Assembly: GCA_033065855.1 (NCBI GenBank)
Contig: JAVXUO010000310.1
Span: 744,001-808,000 of the forward strand
Origin: Escallonia rubra
Taxonomy: Eukaryota; Streptophyta; Magnoliopsida; Escalloniales; Escalloniaceae
Reading direction: 5' to 3'
Length of the DNA stretch: 64,000 bases
Shown here: piece after piece, positions 36,289 to 48,236 of the stretch
How the letters are laid out: each line of letters starts with the position of its first letter
Numbering within the stretch: the first letter of the stretch is position 1
Translations under genes and position numbers: made by a program
Notes under the pieces: generated by a model
The model's database searches: none
What the model was told of the DNA's origin: nothing
What the model saw: only the letters and a program-made list of their open reading frames with translations

Positions 36289-37344
36289 TTAGAAGAAGGT
36301 GGTTTCAGAGTTACTGCCGTTGATTTAACGGGTTCTGGAATTCATTCATTTGACACAAACAGCATCACAAGTCTCTCGCAATATGTGAAGCCTCTTACCG
36401 ATTTTCTGGAAAAGCTTGCTGATGGAGAGAAGGTTATCTTCTAATCTAATATATTCTTCCAAAATCATTTGTATCGAGGTGCGGTTTTATGAAAGATCAA
36501 AATTGGAATCTCGGACTTTTTGAATTTTATATCTGATCTCAAGTTATGCAAAAAATTGAGGATTTCAAAAAAAGACCTTTGTTTTTGGGTTTTTGCTTTT
36601 CGTGAGGAAAACTTCCGACTCTCCTTTTAAAGTTTCTAAATTTTATTACTTCTGCATTAGTCTGTTTTCCAGTAAAATTAGAACAAATGCTCTGTTTACT
36701 ACATTTCATTCTGTTTAGAAGGGGCACTAATTATTGAAAACAGACCAATCCATCATGTTCCAAAACTGTAACTTAGTAAATCAAACCATTTGCCACCGAG
36801 TTTTCCATAAGTTCTGAAGAAACAAGATGTGCTTAAGCTTGTTAGAAGCTTGGTTATTCTTCATTAAACCACCCCTTGAAATCTAACATCCCAGCATTAA
36901 ATTGTTGTATCGACACTAGCGAAATGCGTATTCCTGTGACAGTGATGTATTGTTTTTCCCTTCGATATTTACAGTATTCTGACTGCAGATATGATCGAGG
37001 TCATGCTTATGCAATGAGAATCAACAATGTTCTTCTTTATTGTCTAACTTTCTGAACTTCTACAAAACATTAACTTCTTGTGGCGGCTATAAGGTTTTGT
37101 TGGTCTGGATTTGTGCTTCAAATAACTAAATCATATTTTTCTTTATGTGGGAAAAGGAAGTAAGTTGATTATTGTTTTCCTTTCTTCTTGATCTATGCAG
37201 GTCATTTTGGTAGGACACGATTTTGGCGGTGCATGTATCTCACATGCGATGGAGCTGTTTCCACTTAAAGTTTCAAAAGCTGTTTTTACTGCTGCAACAA
37301 TGTTGACGAGTGGGCAAAGCACTCTTGACATGTTTTCCCAAAAG
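36289..37344 (+). pseudogene. Captured methylesterase (MES, alpha/beta-hydrolase) gene fragment, two exons
   Basis: Exon-like block 1 (36289-36432) begins LEEGGFRVTAVDLTGSGIHS and ends LADGEK. Block 2 (37201-37344) starts after a TTGATCTATGCAG acceptor with VILVGHDFGGACISHAMELF and ends MFSQK. The two join in frame across an intron of about 770 bp. This is the N-terminal core of plant methyl esterases of the salicylate-binding-protein-2/hydroxynitrile-lyase group. It is closest in wording to the putative chloroplast-targeted subgroup (MES11-15 type), from memory. The nucleophile motif GHSFGG reads GHDFGG. The N-terminus, the catalytic Asp/His region and the C-terminal half are missing. Both exons lie in the CACTA element and run into GT-rich sequence straight after position 37344, so no full enzyme can be made. 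Confidence 0.85.
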
Positions 37345-37925
37345 GTTTATGGTGGTGTTGTGGGTTGGCAAAAAATGGTGGGATGTGTACAGGTAATGGG
37401 TGTATATGTGAGTGTAAATATATGTGGGTTCATGTGAGTGTATGAGAGAAGGAGAGAGAGTGAGGACAGCCATAGAGGGGCTGCCATGGCTGTGTTTGCA
37501 CGGCTGCTATAGCTGTGTTAGGGACTGTGTATGTGTATATTTTTCTGGGTGCCTCTCATGGGTTTCTGTACATAGAAAGGGGCAGCTGGTTGAAGTGGGT
37601 TCATGAAGAACAGATGAGAGAAGGTGGGAAAAATATGGTGTTTGGGAGTGGAAAAAGAAGGTCCGTGCAGCATGGTGGCGTGCGTTTGTGAATGCGGCGT
37701 GCTTGGTGCGGACTGTTGTGATTGCAGCTAGGTGTTTGGGTTCATATTTATGGGTATAGTGTGTGTTTGTGTGTGAGTGAAATGGTTGTAAAAGGGGGGG
37801 AAGAGTATGTGTTTTTAGTGGATTTGTAAGTGTGTGTTTGAGTGTGTGCAAGGAGAAGGGAAGGGCTGTTCGTGAGTGTGTGCTGTGTAGCATGGAAATG
37901 ATTTCCGAAATATTTTTTTTTGACA
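37345..37925 (+). repeat. GT-rich LTR-B-like fragment inside the CACTA element
   Basis: It reads as the reverse complement of the CA-rich middle of LTR-B, for instance the GCCATGGCTGTGT word and the GTGTGTTTG runs. It abuts the methylesterase exon end. It may have been picked up together with the exon, or have inserted before capture. Confidence 0.45.
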
Positions 37926-39703
37926 AATAAGGAGCTATGCCTACGGTAGTACCGTAGGCATAGGTTGGGAATAAAAATAAGAATACAGCTACGGTATAAC
38001 CGTAGGCATAACCTTCAACCCCGTAGGCATAGATCTAGGGCATCGCCACTTCTGGCTACGGTATAGTACCGTAGGGATAGGCTATGCCTACGGGAAATGG
38101 CACCTATACCTACGGTACTGTACCGTAGGCATAAGCTGGTTTTCTTGTAGTGATAGGTGTGCGAACTGTGAGTTTTAACAGCAAATATTGTGATTTTATA
38201 AAACAAAAATGACAAGAGGGAAACAAAACGTACATCTTACTGCGTAATCTTCGGTCTTCAATCTTCACGTAGCCCTCGTTGTTCTTCCGGTACTCCCGTC
38301 GATCTATTTTTGTTCGATGATGTTCACTTGATCTTCAATCGGCAAAGAGATTTGGGAGACCGAGAGTTTGAGAACTTTGGAAAATGAATGGTTTGAAAAC
38401 GGTGGATACAGTCTTCGATGTTGAGTTTAATACAAGGGTAATTGTGACATTTCAGCAATCTCAGTTACAGCCGTTCCATTTTGCCCAGTTTTGATGAGTT
38501 CAGGGGGGTTTAGTTCAACTTTTTAAAGTAGGAGGGGGCCATAGTGAAACCGCCTTAAAGTATAGGGGGGTAAAGTGCATTTACCCCTATAGACATTATG
38601 CACTTGCACAGCAACTCCATGTTTCCACGTCATAAGCCACACTCTCCCATGACACCCTTTTCTTCCTCATTACACACAGAAACACACCTTCATTCCATGC
38701 CAAACAAACTTGTCACACCCACTTCCCTTCCCACTCTCAAACACCACAAACACACTTATTCTTTTTTACCCATTACACTCACGGTTCCCACACAAATCAC
38801 TCATATATAAACACTAACACACACACAAATAGGTTAAACACTCACAATAAAATGCATACAATCAGCAGTGCACACACCCACACAGTCCCATATACACTCA
38901 CATATTGCACTCCTCACACTCAAGGTTCACACACTTTATCTCACTGTTGGCTCTAAACCCACACTGCCTCACGGCAGTGCTGCCCTCTTCCATTGTCCAT
39001 TTTTTTCACACACACACACACACACGTGCACTCTTTCTCAACTCACTGCCTCACTGCCCTTTCTTCTGATACATTCTCTCTTCACATGCATATACACACA
39101 TTAACCCACTCTATCAAGTTGCTTAGGATACCCGTGTAGACCACCCTTGTTCGAGCCATACGGCACCGCAAACACAGGTTCACAGCAGCCTATACGGCTC
39201 GCTAACGACAACCATGGCACTCCGTTCTTACCCCTTCATTACACCCACAAACATACACATAATCACTCCCTCGTGGCTCACCCAAAACTCACACCAACCC
39301 CGCACTCGCGACTCCTCATGCATCACCATGGCACTCCAAAAACCCACGGCAATATACTCTCACGGCCATACACCCAGCCCCATTTATCCCCAATAAATCA
39401 GTGAATAATATAGAGAAGGGTTAGAAACTTACTAAAAGAATTCGCCGGAAAACTTCTTCGATCCCTTCCCCTCTTCTTCTCTTTCTCTGTATCTCTATGT
39501 ATCTCCCAACCGACTCAGAAAACCAGCATCAACCATTAGGGTCGGCTGCTCTATAGTATGTAGGATTAAATATATAAAACCCTAAAAGACAAACTACCAA
39601 AAAAACCCTTCAAGTTTCGTTAGTTATTTTAAAAAATGTACCCGAAACTTTTTTTTTTTTTTAAAAGATCCAAAATAGTTATTTACGATATATTAATACG
39701 TAG

Positions 39704-40778
39704 AATAATTTTGGGCTAATTACACATATGTCCCTAAGGTTAGGGTATAATTACAGGTAAGGACAATAGTTTGGACAAATTACACTTATGTCCGTTGACC
39801 AGACGGAAAATACAAATACATAACGGTTTGAAACGAAAAGACCAAATTGCTAATGATTTAGGAACTTAATTTTTCAAATGCCATTCAGTTATCTCTTCCC
39901 CAATTTCTATCAAACCCTAATTTTTTAAAATGAGGGTTTTGAAACCCTGAAATTAGGAGGATTTCAAACCCTGATTTAAAAATTAGGGTTTCAAAATCCA
40001 AACCCTAATTTGAAAATTAGGGTTTTGACACTTAATTTGGTCTCCAGATCCGAAATCTCGCCGCCCATTTAATTTGGTCTCCAGATCCGAACAGGATGAT
40101 GAATAGATTGGAAGTCCCATTATGTTATAGCACCAAGTAACTCATGAATTATAATTAGGATGGCTTAATTGGTAGGGAGGACGCCCATTTTGACGTTGCT
40201 CTAATTCCAAACTGTAGGTTCTGCTTTGCTTTCCCTGATTGTCAGGTAAAGAATTTGGCATTCCTGGTAGCAACAACTACTGAAGGTAAAGGGAAGACCA
40301 AAAGTTCCACTGGCAGTCTACCTATTGAAGCTGTCCATCCTGAAAAAATGCCTCCAACTTTGACTTGGTACAGAATATCTCTACCCAAGGGTCTGGGTAA
40401 AAGAGAAAGCTTGACTTTGGACATCATGGCTGTGTTCTCACTTTTTGCTTGCCTTTTCTGATGAATTGGTTATGGGGGGAGTGAGGGGCTGCGACGGGGT
40501 AGGGGAGTTGCAGAAAGAGAGAGAATGTAAGGGGAGTTAGAGAGAGAGAGAGTTTGAAAACATTAGGGTTTTTTTAAGACAAAAAATAGGGTTTTTCTTC
40601 TGTACTAAGGGTATTATTGGTATTTTAAAAATACATAATGGATGACATCATCAAAATGTACGATTTTTTAACGGATGAAGGACGGAAGGACATGACTGAT
40701 ACCTTTTGAAACTTAGTGTCCTTGACTGTAATTACACCCTAACCTCAGGGATATAGGTGTAATTAGCCCAATAATTTA
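39704..40778 (+). mobile_element. Small Mutator-type TIR element (1057 bp) with 9-bp duplication
   Basis: Inverted repeats of about 55 bp (39713-39767 and 40715-40769) begin GGGCTAATTACAC. Flanks are AATAATTTT (39704-39712) and AATAATTTA (40770-40778), matching at eight of nine positions. It lies in the same solo LTR-B as the MULE. Its interior has a palindromic cluster of TTAGGGTTT/AAACCCTAA words at 39910-40025. An ORF pair at 40242-40461 overlaps on both strands and has no product I recognise. No transposase is present. Its TIRs differ from those of the large MULE, so that element is unlikely to be its direct parent. Confidence 0.85.
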
Positions 40779-41390
40779 AATGGGTTGTTACCTAAGCCCC
40801 GTTTCACTAATCGTCGCTAAAATTTACTAAATAAAAATATCGATGCCAACTTAAAAACTTTCGTCGATAAAAGTTTTGAATTATCATTTACGCTAATTGT
40901 ACTAAGTACATCCATCAATATCAGTTACCATTTCTATCTTTGAATTATAACTTATGATTTTCCCAAATTTTTGTCGTTAAAGATAGCCGTTAAAATTTCG
41001 ATCACGCTAATCTACGCTAAATGTTGCCGATAAGATTTCACTAATGGAAATCGACGTTAAATCTCGCGTATAAAAGTCGTCGCCTAAATAATAAACTAAC
41101 CGGCTAGACATATCACGGTTCAGGGTGTTACATGGGGTTTTGGGCTAACTAACTTTAGAGCCTGGCCTTTAGGTTTAAATTTTAACATATGGTATATATA
41201 AGTATTAATTATTTGAACATATTATAATTAATTTATTATTTAGACGAGCTATTCGCGAACATGTTTGTGAACATTTTGGATTGTTCATGTTCTGCTCGAT
41301 ATTAGATGAACGAACATGAACGACTTTTATAAAGAACGAACCACGAGCCGTTCGTGAACGGCTTGGTTCATTTACAACCCTAACTCGTAC

Positions 41391-42807
41391 TAGTAAGTAT
41401 TCTTTCGATTTACGTATGGCTATTGTTGAATACTGAATTTTGTATTGATATCAACATGTTATCACCAAGGAAACCCTAACATTGAGCCTGCACCAGTTAA
41501 TTGGAAATCTTATCGATGCTCGCTTGTTATTGCATGTTGAGCAAATTTGATAATTGTTTGCACTCTTCTTTGGAATTGTTATGCCTAGATTCGATAATTG
41601 TTCATAATAGTTCTTGCTAATTATTTGTTGATGTTCTTTAATTCTATGTGATGAGTTGATACAGTACGTTTAAGTGTCACTGAAACCCTAATTGATATCG
41701 GTTGTCTGAATACATGTTAATGCTTATTGTCATTACAAGTTAAGCATTGAATTTCTTGTTGATTCTATGATTGTTGTTTTGTGTATTGGCCTGGAGGTCT
41801 GTTTTGAGGGGGGCGTTATAAGGTAGGATTGCTACTGCTTCCTACGGGAAACGCATGCTAGTTCCTTGATCGATGAAGAGGACTAATTATTATCGTATGT
41901 CATTCATGAATACATCTACACATGACCTAAATGGCATTGCATCTGCCCATGATCTATGTCTTTGAATTTTCTTACACTGTATCTTACAATCACTGTTTCG
42001 GAAACAATGTTCAAATGAAGGTATTGTTACCTGACTGAGGGGATTGAGTTGAAACTCTTCCCCATACTGCGATTAAACAGTTTGTGTTGTATGAAACCCT
42101 TCCCCTATTTTCCTTGAAGTATTTGGGTTCGCTTTGAAACCCTTTGGAAAAATCATCTTTGTATTTTTAAAATGATGGCTTTGAAAATGATCTTCAAACG
42201 ATCGCTTGGTATATGGTTATAACTGTTAATATTTGTTGGAAACTGAGATGATTGTTAATGTTTGCTTTGGTGTCTTTCTTTGATTACTTTTGGTCGTCTT
42301 TGGTATGTGCTTATGGCTGATTATGGTTGTTTTGGAAATTACTAAATTGTTCATGATTGTTGAAATGTTTGAGAATTATTTTTGATTGAACGCTTGAGTC
42401 ATTTTGCAATTCTTTCGGTTGTTCCTTGAACGACCTTACTGAGCTCTCTAAAGCTCACCCTTCATTTGATTTTCTTCTGCAGGTGGTCTGTTGTAGAATG
42501 CTCCGGAATAGGTTTAGAGTCTGTGTGAGATTCTGGTGAGCCCACCACCACTGTATAGTCAGACCCCTGCATGGGTCGGTACGGTTAACTTGTTCTATAG
42601 GAACTCGGGTTTGTAAAAAGCCTAAGTTGAATAGTTTAATTTAAGCAGTTTTGTAATCTTGTGATTTTAAATAATTTGAATTGATGTCGAATTAGATGCT
42701 TCAAAGTACGTGTTAGTAAATATGATTGACATGTTTGATGTGATGTGGTAGGTTAACGTCCCGGGAGTTCGGGGAGACGGAGCTCCAGATTTCTGGGATG
42801 TTACAAG
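41391..42807 (+). repeat. LTR-A in + orientation, right of the hAT insertion
   Basis: It continues 27373-27472 and reads as the reverse complement of 7728-9050. Shared blocks include TTGATATCAACATGTTATCA, the AACGACCTTACTGAGCTC box (42429-42446) and the end GGAGCTCCAGATTTCTGGGATGTTACA-type terminus at 42807. Confidence 0.7.
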
Positions 42808-45800
42808 AATACAGAGCAACTCTAATTATATAAACCTCAAAATACATCCTTACAAAAAAAAATTTAAAAGCATTCAGCATGATATAGCAGAGTCTTAGCA
42901 CAACAATATCTACAACCAAAAGCACGGTTGTCACCATGTTACGTCTTTCTCTACGCCTCAGAGCAATTTCTCATTTCCCTTCCTAGAGGTTTTTCCTTGA
43001 TCAATCTTATAACATGAAACAACATAGATAATGAATGAGCGCAAATCACGCAGTAAAGATAGTACGAGGAGTATCATGTGCAAGTAATTTGGAAGTCTCG
43101 CAGGAACAATGGCCATCTCAACAATAACAATGAATCAGGAATTTAATAATAAGTTCAGCATCAATGTAAGTTGTCAAACAAACTTTTTCTTTCATTAGAT
43201 TGAGCAGCTTCAAGGCCCAATAGAACAACATTATTGTCACATCCTCATAAACAAGACAGACTCGCTGACTATGCAAGTGGACAATCATTTAATAATTGCA
43301 AAAGTAAACATCAATAAAATATAAGTAATTAAAAATCATTAACATCGAATAAAGTCAATTGTAATGCAGACTCAGACTAGACTCGACCAGACACGACAGA
43401 CTTTAGCGCCATACCTCATTTTTAACAATGATCAAATTTTCGCAGGCCATCCTCATTTTGATGTCCCGTTATACATGGTGTTCATCTCATTCTCATGTAA
43501 TTGGAAGAGACATGGTCATCAAGAAGGGAACTCGTATAGAATATTTGTTCCTAACCGCGTTACAGTTTAACAATAGGGCGGACTTGGGAGAAACTTTAGC
43601 ACAAGTCCTAAACATCTTTTGAAATAGGAGAAATGTCGGTTATCAATAATTGCCGACATTTCATAATAACAACACAATGGTCTCTGCATAACATCATCAT
43701 TGATGACATGTATGCTAATCAAATCAATTATTAGCGTATCAAGAACCGTATTATCCTTACCTGATTGACTTTTAGCCGACGCAACTCATAACCTTTGATC
43801 GTAACGAGCGGGATCACCAAACCGACAGATACGATTCAAACATATACCCACGCTTTATTCTACCATTTCTCATTTATCCGTTCATAGCGCCTTACGACGG
43901 TGAGTTATTCCGATCTGATAGCCGAATACTTAACCTGGCCTTATCAATGCATTATCGATATCAAACTCCCTAGCTTGAGGCGTACTAACATCGTTCCTCG
44001 ATTCCTGACACTCTTGACGCTTAACTACTTGCGTTCACAAAAATTCACTGCCGACATGAAAATTTACCAAAACACCCCCTAACGTATGTAAAATTATAGA
44101 AAAATTCCTGGCAGCCATCACACCAACAAAAATCCCAAAACCACTTTAAAACAACTTCTTATTTGCACTACACAAATTTTCGGATAAAAAAGTCCTTCGG
44201 GGAATTTTGTAAGGAAACATTACCAAAATGCCCCCAGGCGGATAACCGAATGAGCGCTAAATAGTAGATACCGGTAAGAATCGCAATAGTTTAGGGCCCT
44301 CATAAAATTTCTAGAGAAAACTGCATTGATTTGCTATTTTAAATCAGCCGTGAATTCTTTTCAGCGACAAAATCAGTTAACGCCCATCATGAACTCAGAA
44401 AAATCTCAAACTTTCCCACATTGCAGATTTCCCAAAAATAACTAGGGTTTCTTTTCTGCACTTGGCCAAAATCTGCTCAGAACTATTTTCAAAAAATGAA
44501 GGTTGGGCTAAAAACCCAACCACCTATACCGACAATTACGGTTACTGTTCATATGTACATTGATTAAACACATACATTGCAACACCCTGAACAGACACAC
44601 TTCCTTCTTCCCCTCTCTGCCGAACACACACACACACACATCCGAATTACGCACACCACACACACTATCTGTCACGAGCTGAACCCATGGGTAGGCCCGT
44701 GAGCTAAATCCGTGACCAGCCGCAGACCCATTCGGACATCCACTCAGAGCTCTGCCAGATGTTATTACAATCTGCGTACAAATCTAGAGTCGTGCATTTA
44801 ACTAACACCTTAATAAGACTTCTAAAATAATACTTATATATATTTCAAAAATGTCTCTACTGAATTCCTCCATGAATGACTAACATAAATCATCAAAAAC
44901 CTCATGGAGCTTTAAGCTCCGAACAATTCTCAAAACATAAACAAAGTAGTACTACAATTTCTCAAAAGGACTTAAATTAAATCCCTAACGAGCATCTCCT
45001 GTGACTCCATCCTCGTTACCCTCATAGTACTCGGGTTCATCTAAGTGATCACCTGAAAACATTTATAAAAGAGTGAGCTGGGGCCCAGTAAGTACACATG
45101 CCATATCCCTAAAATAGCTTTGAGAATTTCAAACATGCCATGGGTTTTTCTTTTCAAGTCAGGAATTCAATGTCACCATAATAAAATATTACTCAACATA
45201 GATATATACATATATGCACTTGCACCAAAAGAATCTCAAACTGGAATATAATCATCAAGAAAACTCATTAGCAACTGTCACAATTATTCTCAACTTGGTA
45301 TATTGCGGTCAGCATATGGTCCCACTAACTAGGACCTAGAATCCCTCCTCCACCCGGGATAAACAATATTGTGAAAGCAAGGACAAACCACAATGCTACA
45401 GTATTGTTCGTCAACGTATGGTTCGTCAACGTATGGTCCGGTTGACTGGCACTCGGAACCCACTTTCCCCCGTGGATATGGGGCACATCAACCGAAATTT
45501 AACCTCTCAACAATACGATCCACACAGAGTTCTCAAAACAACACAATACATACCATGGAAATTTTTATTTTATTTTTCTCATCAAACCAATTTCGTAATA
45601 AAAAAGTATAACAAATACTTAAAACTTTCATTTGGTAAAACCATGTATACACACATAAACTGGAAAATAGGTTGTACGGAGGAACATGGCAGTGGTACTT
45701 ACCTTGGATAGTTAAGTGGTTCTGGTTCCTAGGTCTGCCCTAACTCTTGACTATCGGAACCTATACAATAAATCATCTGGATGTTATTAATTTCCGTTTA

Positions 45801-47400
45801 ATTATGCATAGGTGCTAAATTTCCTCAAGCGAGTGAAATTACTAAAATACCCCTAGACTTGTAAAATTGCCAAATTACCCTCGCACACTCTATAACGCAT
45901 CAAAATGCCCCAAAATTCATAACAAATACTTTTATAGCTAAAGCAGTGTAATAAGTAAAAAACATGAATTTTCAAAATATTCAAATTTTTTTGAATTAAA
46001 ATAATTTCTTTAAATATAGTAAAAACCCATAAATAGCCATTATTGTTTCTAGCTGAAAATAAAGTCCCATAATTTTTGTAACAGCTTTACAATAGATATA
46101 AAATTATAAAAATTGAAATCAGAATTGAAAGACATTAAAACTATTTATAAATTTTTCGTTTTGTTAAATCCAATGCGATACAAAAATGATAACAGTTCAA
46201 CTCTAAAAATCACCAAACTTATACTGAGACATAGTTATACTATAAAAACATTACTCGAATTTTTCCACAGTTTAAAGTGGACTTTAAGGACCCCAAAAGA
46301 ATTTCCTAAACTTGAACTTACAAAAATTATTAAAAATACACGTGATTTCAGAAAATTATGAATTTTTGCAAGAAATTCTAACTTGGTCTAAAGTATTCTA
46401 CTTTAAAATTTCACGTACTAATGATCATTGTACGTTATCCCATGCATGTGTCGTACCTAACGCGAATTTGTGGTACACCTGTGCTTGGACAGGGTACCAC
46501 CCAAACTTCCGAGCCCAGCTACCCACTTCTTCCTTCTTCTGTCCTCTCTGCCAATCACCCCATGCATACAAAATACACACACTGCTTTACAGACTATATG
46601 TCACCCACACATACACCCAAAAACACACAATACACACCCACTTATATCACACAAGCATATAATCCCCCTCGCCCCATACCCAATGCCTCACGGCAGTGGG
46701 TCTTCTCTTTTCCCTTTTTTTGTCCACACTTAGTCACCCATGCACACTTCTAAACCCATTCCACACACACACATATTCACACAACTACACACATATATAA
46801 ACACACGCACACACTGTTATATACACACCCATGAAGCACTCACACACAAATTCACACAACAACCCACTTCACCCTCACACACACACTGCCTCCTCGGCAG
46901 TTCACGCACACACGATTCACACTCACACACAATACCTACGACTGCCTCATCAACCTCTCTATGTCTCTCATACACACTCATGAACGCACTCAGTCACACA
47001 CTCACGCACACCCCTCCAACTGCCTCACTACAGACTTGCCTTTGAACCCACTGCCTCACGGCAGTGGTGTTCTTCTGCTCTACACCCAAAACATGACCTT
47101 AAACACACAAAATTCAAGCACACAAACCACACCTATTTCAGTCTACACAAAACACATACACTCCCACGCAAGGCAGCAACCTGCTGCTACTTCCCTCGCC
47201 TTCTCTTTCACACATAAGCACCCTTTTCACAGTAGCGATGGCTGCCTACCCATGAAACCATTACTGCAATATGGCTGCCGTCGCATCCCTTTCACGAAAA
47301 TAATCCCCCCCACTACGCCATACCTACGCACCCGTTGCCTCAACACAACTTGCACACCCATGGACACAACCCTCCTACGGCTGTCCAACCCCCCCCCCCC

Positions 47401-47408
<8 letters not shown>

Positions 47409-47469
<61 letters not shown>
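47409..47469 (+). repeat. (TA)n microsatellite, copy 1
   Basis: A (CA)n run passes into about 28 TA units directly before the truncated TIR element. Matching tracts precede (48255-48290) and follow (49719-49737) the complete TIR element. Confidence 0.95.
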
Positions 47470-47473
<4 letters not shown>

Positions 47474-47889
47474 CTGATCCATTTCTCGCGCTAGCAAATG
47501 GACTTAAGTTGCTAGCGCGATCTGGCCGTCCACACGCGATTTGTCACGGTCCAGATCTTTTTTTTGTATTTTTTTTAAAATCGTCCGCACATAATGTAGC
47601 GAACGATTTTTTTGACGAAATTGCCCTTCAATATTGTCCGCACATTATGTAGCACGATACACAATATTGAAGGAAACACACCCCCACATTCAATCTCACT
47701 TCTCACTTTGCCTCTTTAGAAAAAAACGCCCACTCTCTCTCTCTCACACACTGTACCTTCGTCTCCTCATCAATCTATCATCATGGCATCGCATCAGTAC
47801 CTTGGCGTCGCCGCTGTAGTCTCGGCATCACGCCGCCGCCTAGCCTCGGCATCACCGCAGCCTTGCCTTTGCATCACCCACTTGCCTCA
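47470..47889 (+). mobile_element. Truncated copy of the TA-flanked TIR element
   Basis: It matches the first part of 48290-49715 from GAGCTGATCCATTTCTCGCG through the hairpin region to the GC-rich GCATCGCATCAG repeat. The hairpin at 47629-47674 is much shorter than the one at 48445-48530: its centre is missing. Confidence 0.8.
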
Positions 47890-48236
47890 ACGACAGCTCT
47901 GTTCTTCTGCTCCACACACAAAACACGACCTAAAACACGCAAAATTCAAGCACACAACCCACACCTATTTCAGTCTACACAAAACACATACACTTCCATG
48001 CAAGGCAGCCACCTGCTGCTACTTCCCTCTCCTTCTCTTTCACACACAAACACCCTTTTCACGGTAGCCATGGCTGCCTACCCATAAAACCATTACCGCA
48101 ATATGGCTGCCGTCGCATCCCTTTCACGAAAATAATCCCCCCCACTTCGCCATACCCACGCACCTGTTGCCTTAACACAACCCGCACACCCATGGACACA
48201 ACCCTCCTACGGCTGTCCAACCCCCCCCCCCCACCC

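Larger units (their letters stand above)
35605..38155 (+). mobile_element. CACTA (CMC/EnSpm) element with captured gene fragments, ATA duplication
   Basis: The element runs from CACTACACCAAAA (35608) to TTTTCTTGTAGTG (38152), the signature ends of plant CACTA elements. It is flanked by the 3-bp duplication ATA (35605-35607 and 38153-38155). Subterminal regions are dense in TGCCTACGGT and ACCGTAGGC in both directions (35640-35710 and 37930-38130), the expected transposase-binding repeats. There is no transposase. The body carries two exons of a methylesterase gene plus GT-rich sequence resembling LTR-B. It is non-autonomous and inserted inside the MULE. Confidence 0.93.
30162..38596 (-). mobile_element. 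Mutator-like element (MULE) with long TIRs and 9-bp duplication
   Basis: The element spans 30171-38587. Terminal inverted repeats of about 115 bp (30171-30286 and 38471-38587) begin GGGGTAAATGCACTTTACCC. They are flanked by TATATACAT (30162-30170) and TATAGACAT (38588-38596), a 9-bp duplication with one mismatch, as expected for Mutator. It carries a GRF zinc-finger gene on the + strand next to the left TIR, and a decayed transposase on the minus strand with a separate C-terminal frame. A CACTA element (35608-38152) inserted between the transposase start and the right TIR. Without it the MULE is about 5.9 kb. Confidence 0.95.
28298..41137 (-). repeat. Solo LTR-B, interrupted, with TGGGG duplication
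   Basis: The LTR starts TGTCACAACCCGAACCC at 28303 and ends CAGGGTGTTACA at 41132. It is flanked by TGGGG on both sides (28298-28302 and 41133-41137). Removing the MULE (30171-38587) and the small Mutator-type element (39713-40769) with their duplications leaves about 3.3 kb, the size of the other LTR-B copies. Minus orientation is inferred from the PBS at 1272. CA-rich blocks lie at 30110-30170 and 38600-39410. Confidence 0.88.
27465..41390 (+). mobile_element. hAT-type DNA transposon with 8-bp duplication ACTCGTAC
   Basis: The element runs from TAGGGCTGTATATGAA (27473) to TTCATTTACAACCCTA (41382). These are imperfect terminal inverted repeats. The direct repeat ACTCGTAC lies immediately outside (27465-27472 and 41383-41390). 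An 8-bp duplication with TAGGG ends is typical of hAT elements. Without the nested solo LTR-B it would be only about 1.07 kb. Subterminal sequence is rich in GAGTTCGAGC-like words at the left and TTCGTGAACG at the right. No transposase is seen, so it was non-autonomous. The inner left part (27473-28302) contains a (GA)n run at 28128-28151 and no convincing gene. Confidence 0.85.

Noticed and set aside
40255..40461. 68-codon frame as a host gene
   Set aside because: Short, overlaps a frame on the other strand, lies inside a TIR element, and no family is recognised.
46421..47494. Several frames of 80-177 codons in the LTR-B middle
   Set aside because: They overlap in all three frames, are CA-repeat driven, and end in a TA microsatellite; not conserved among LTR-B copies.
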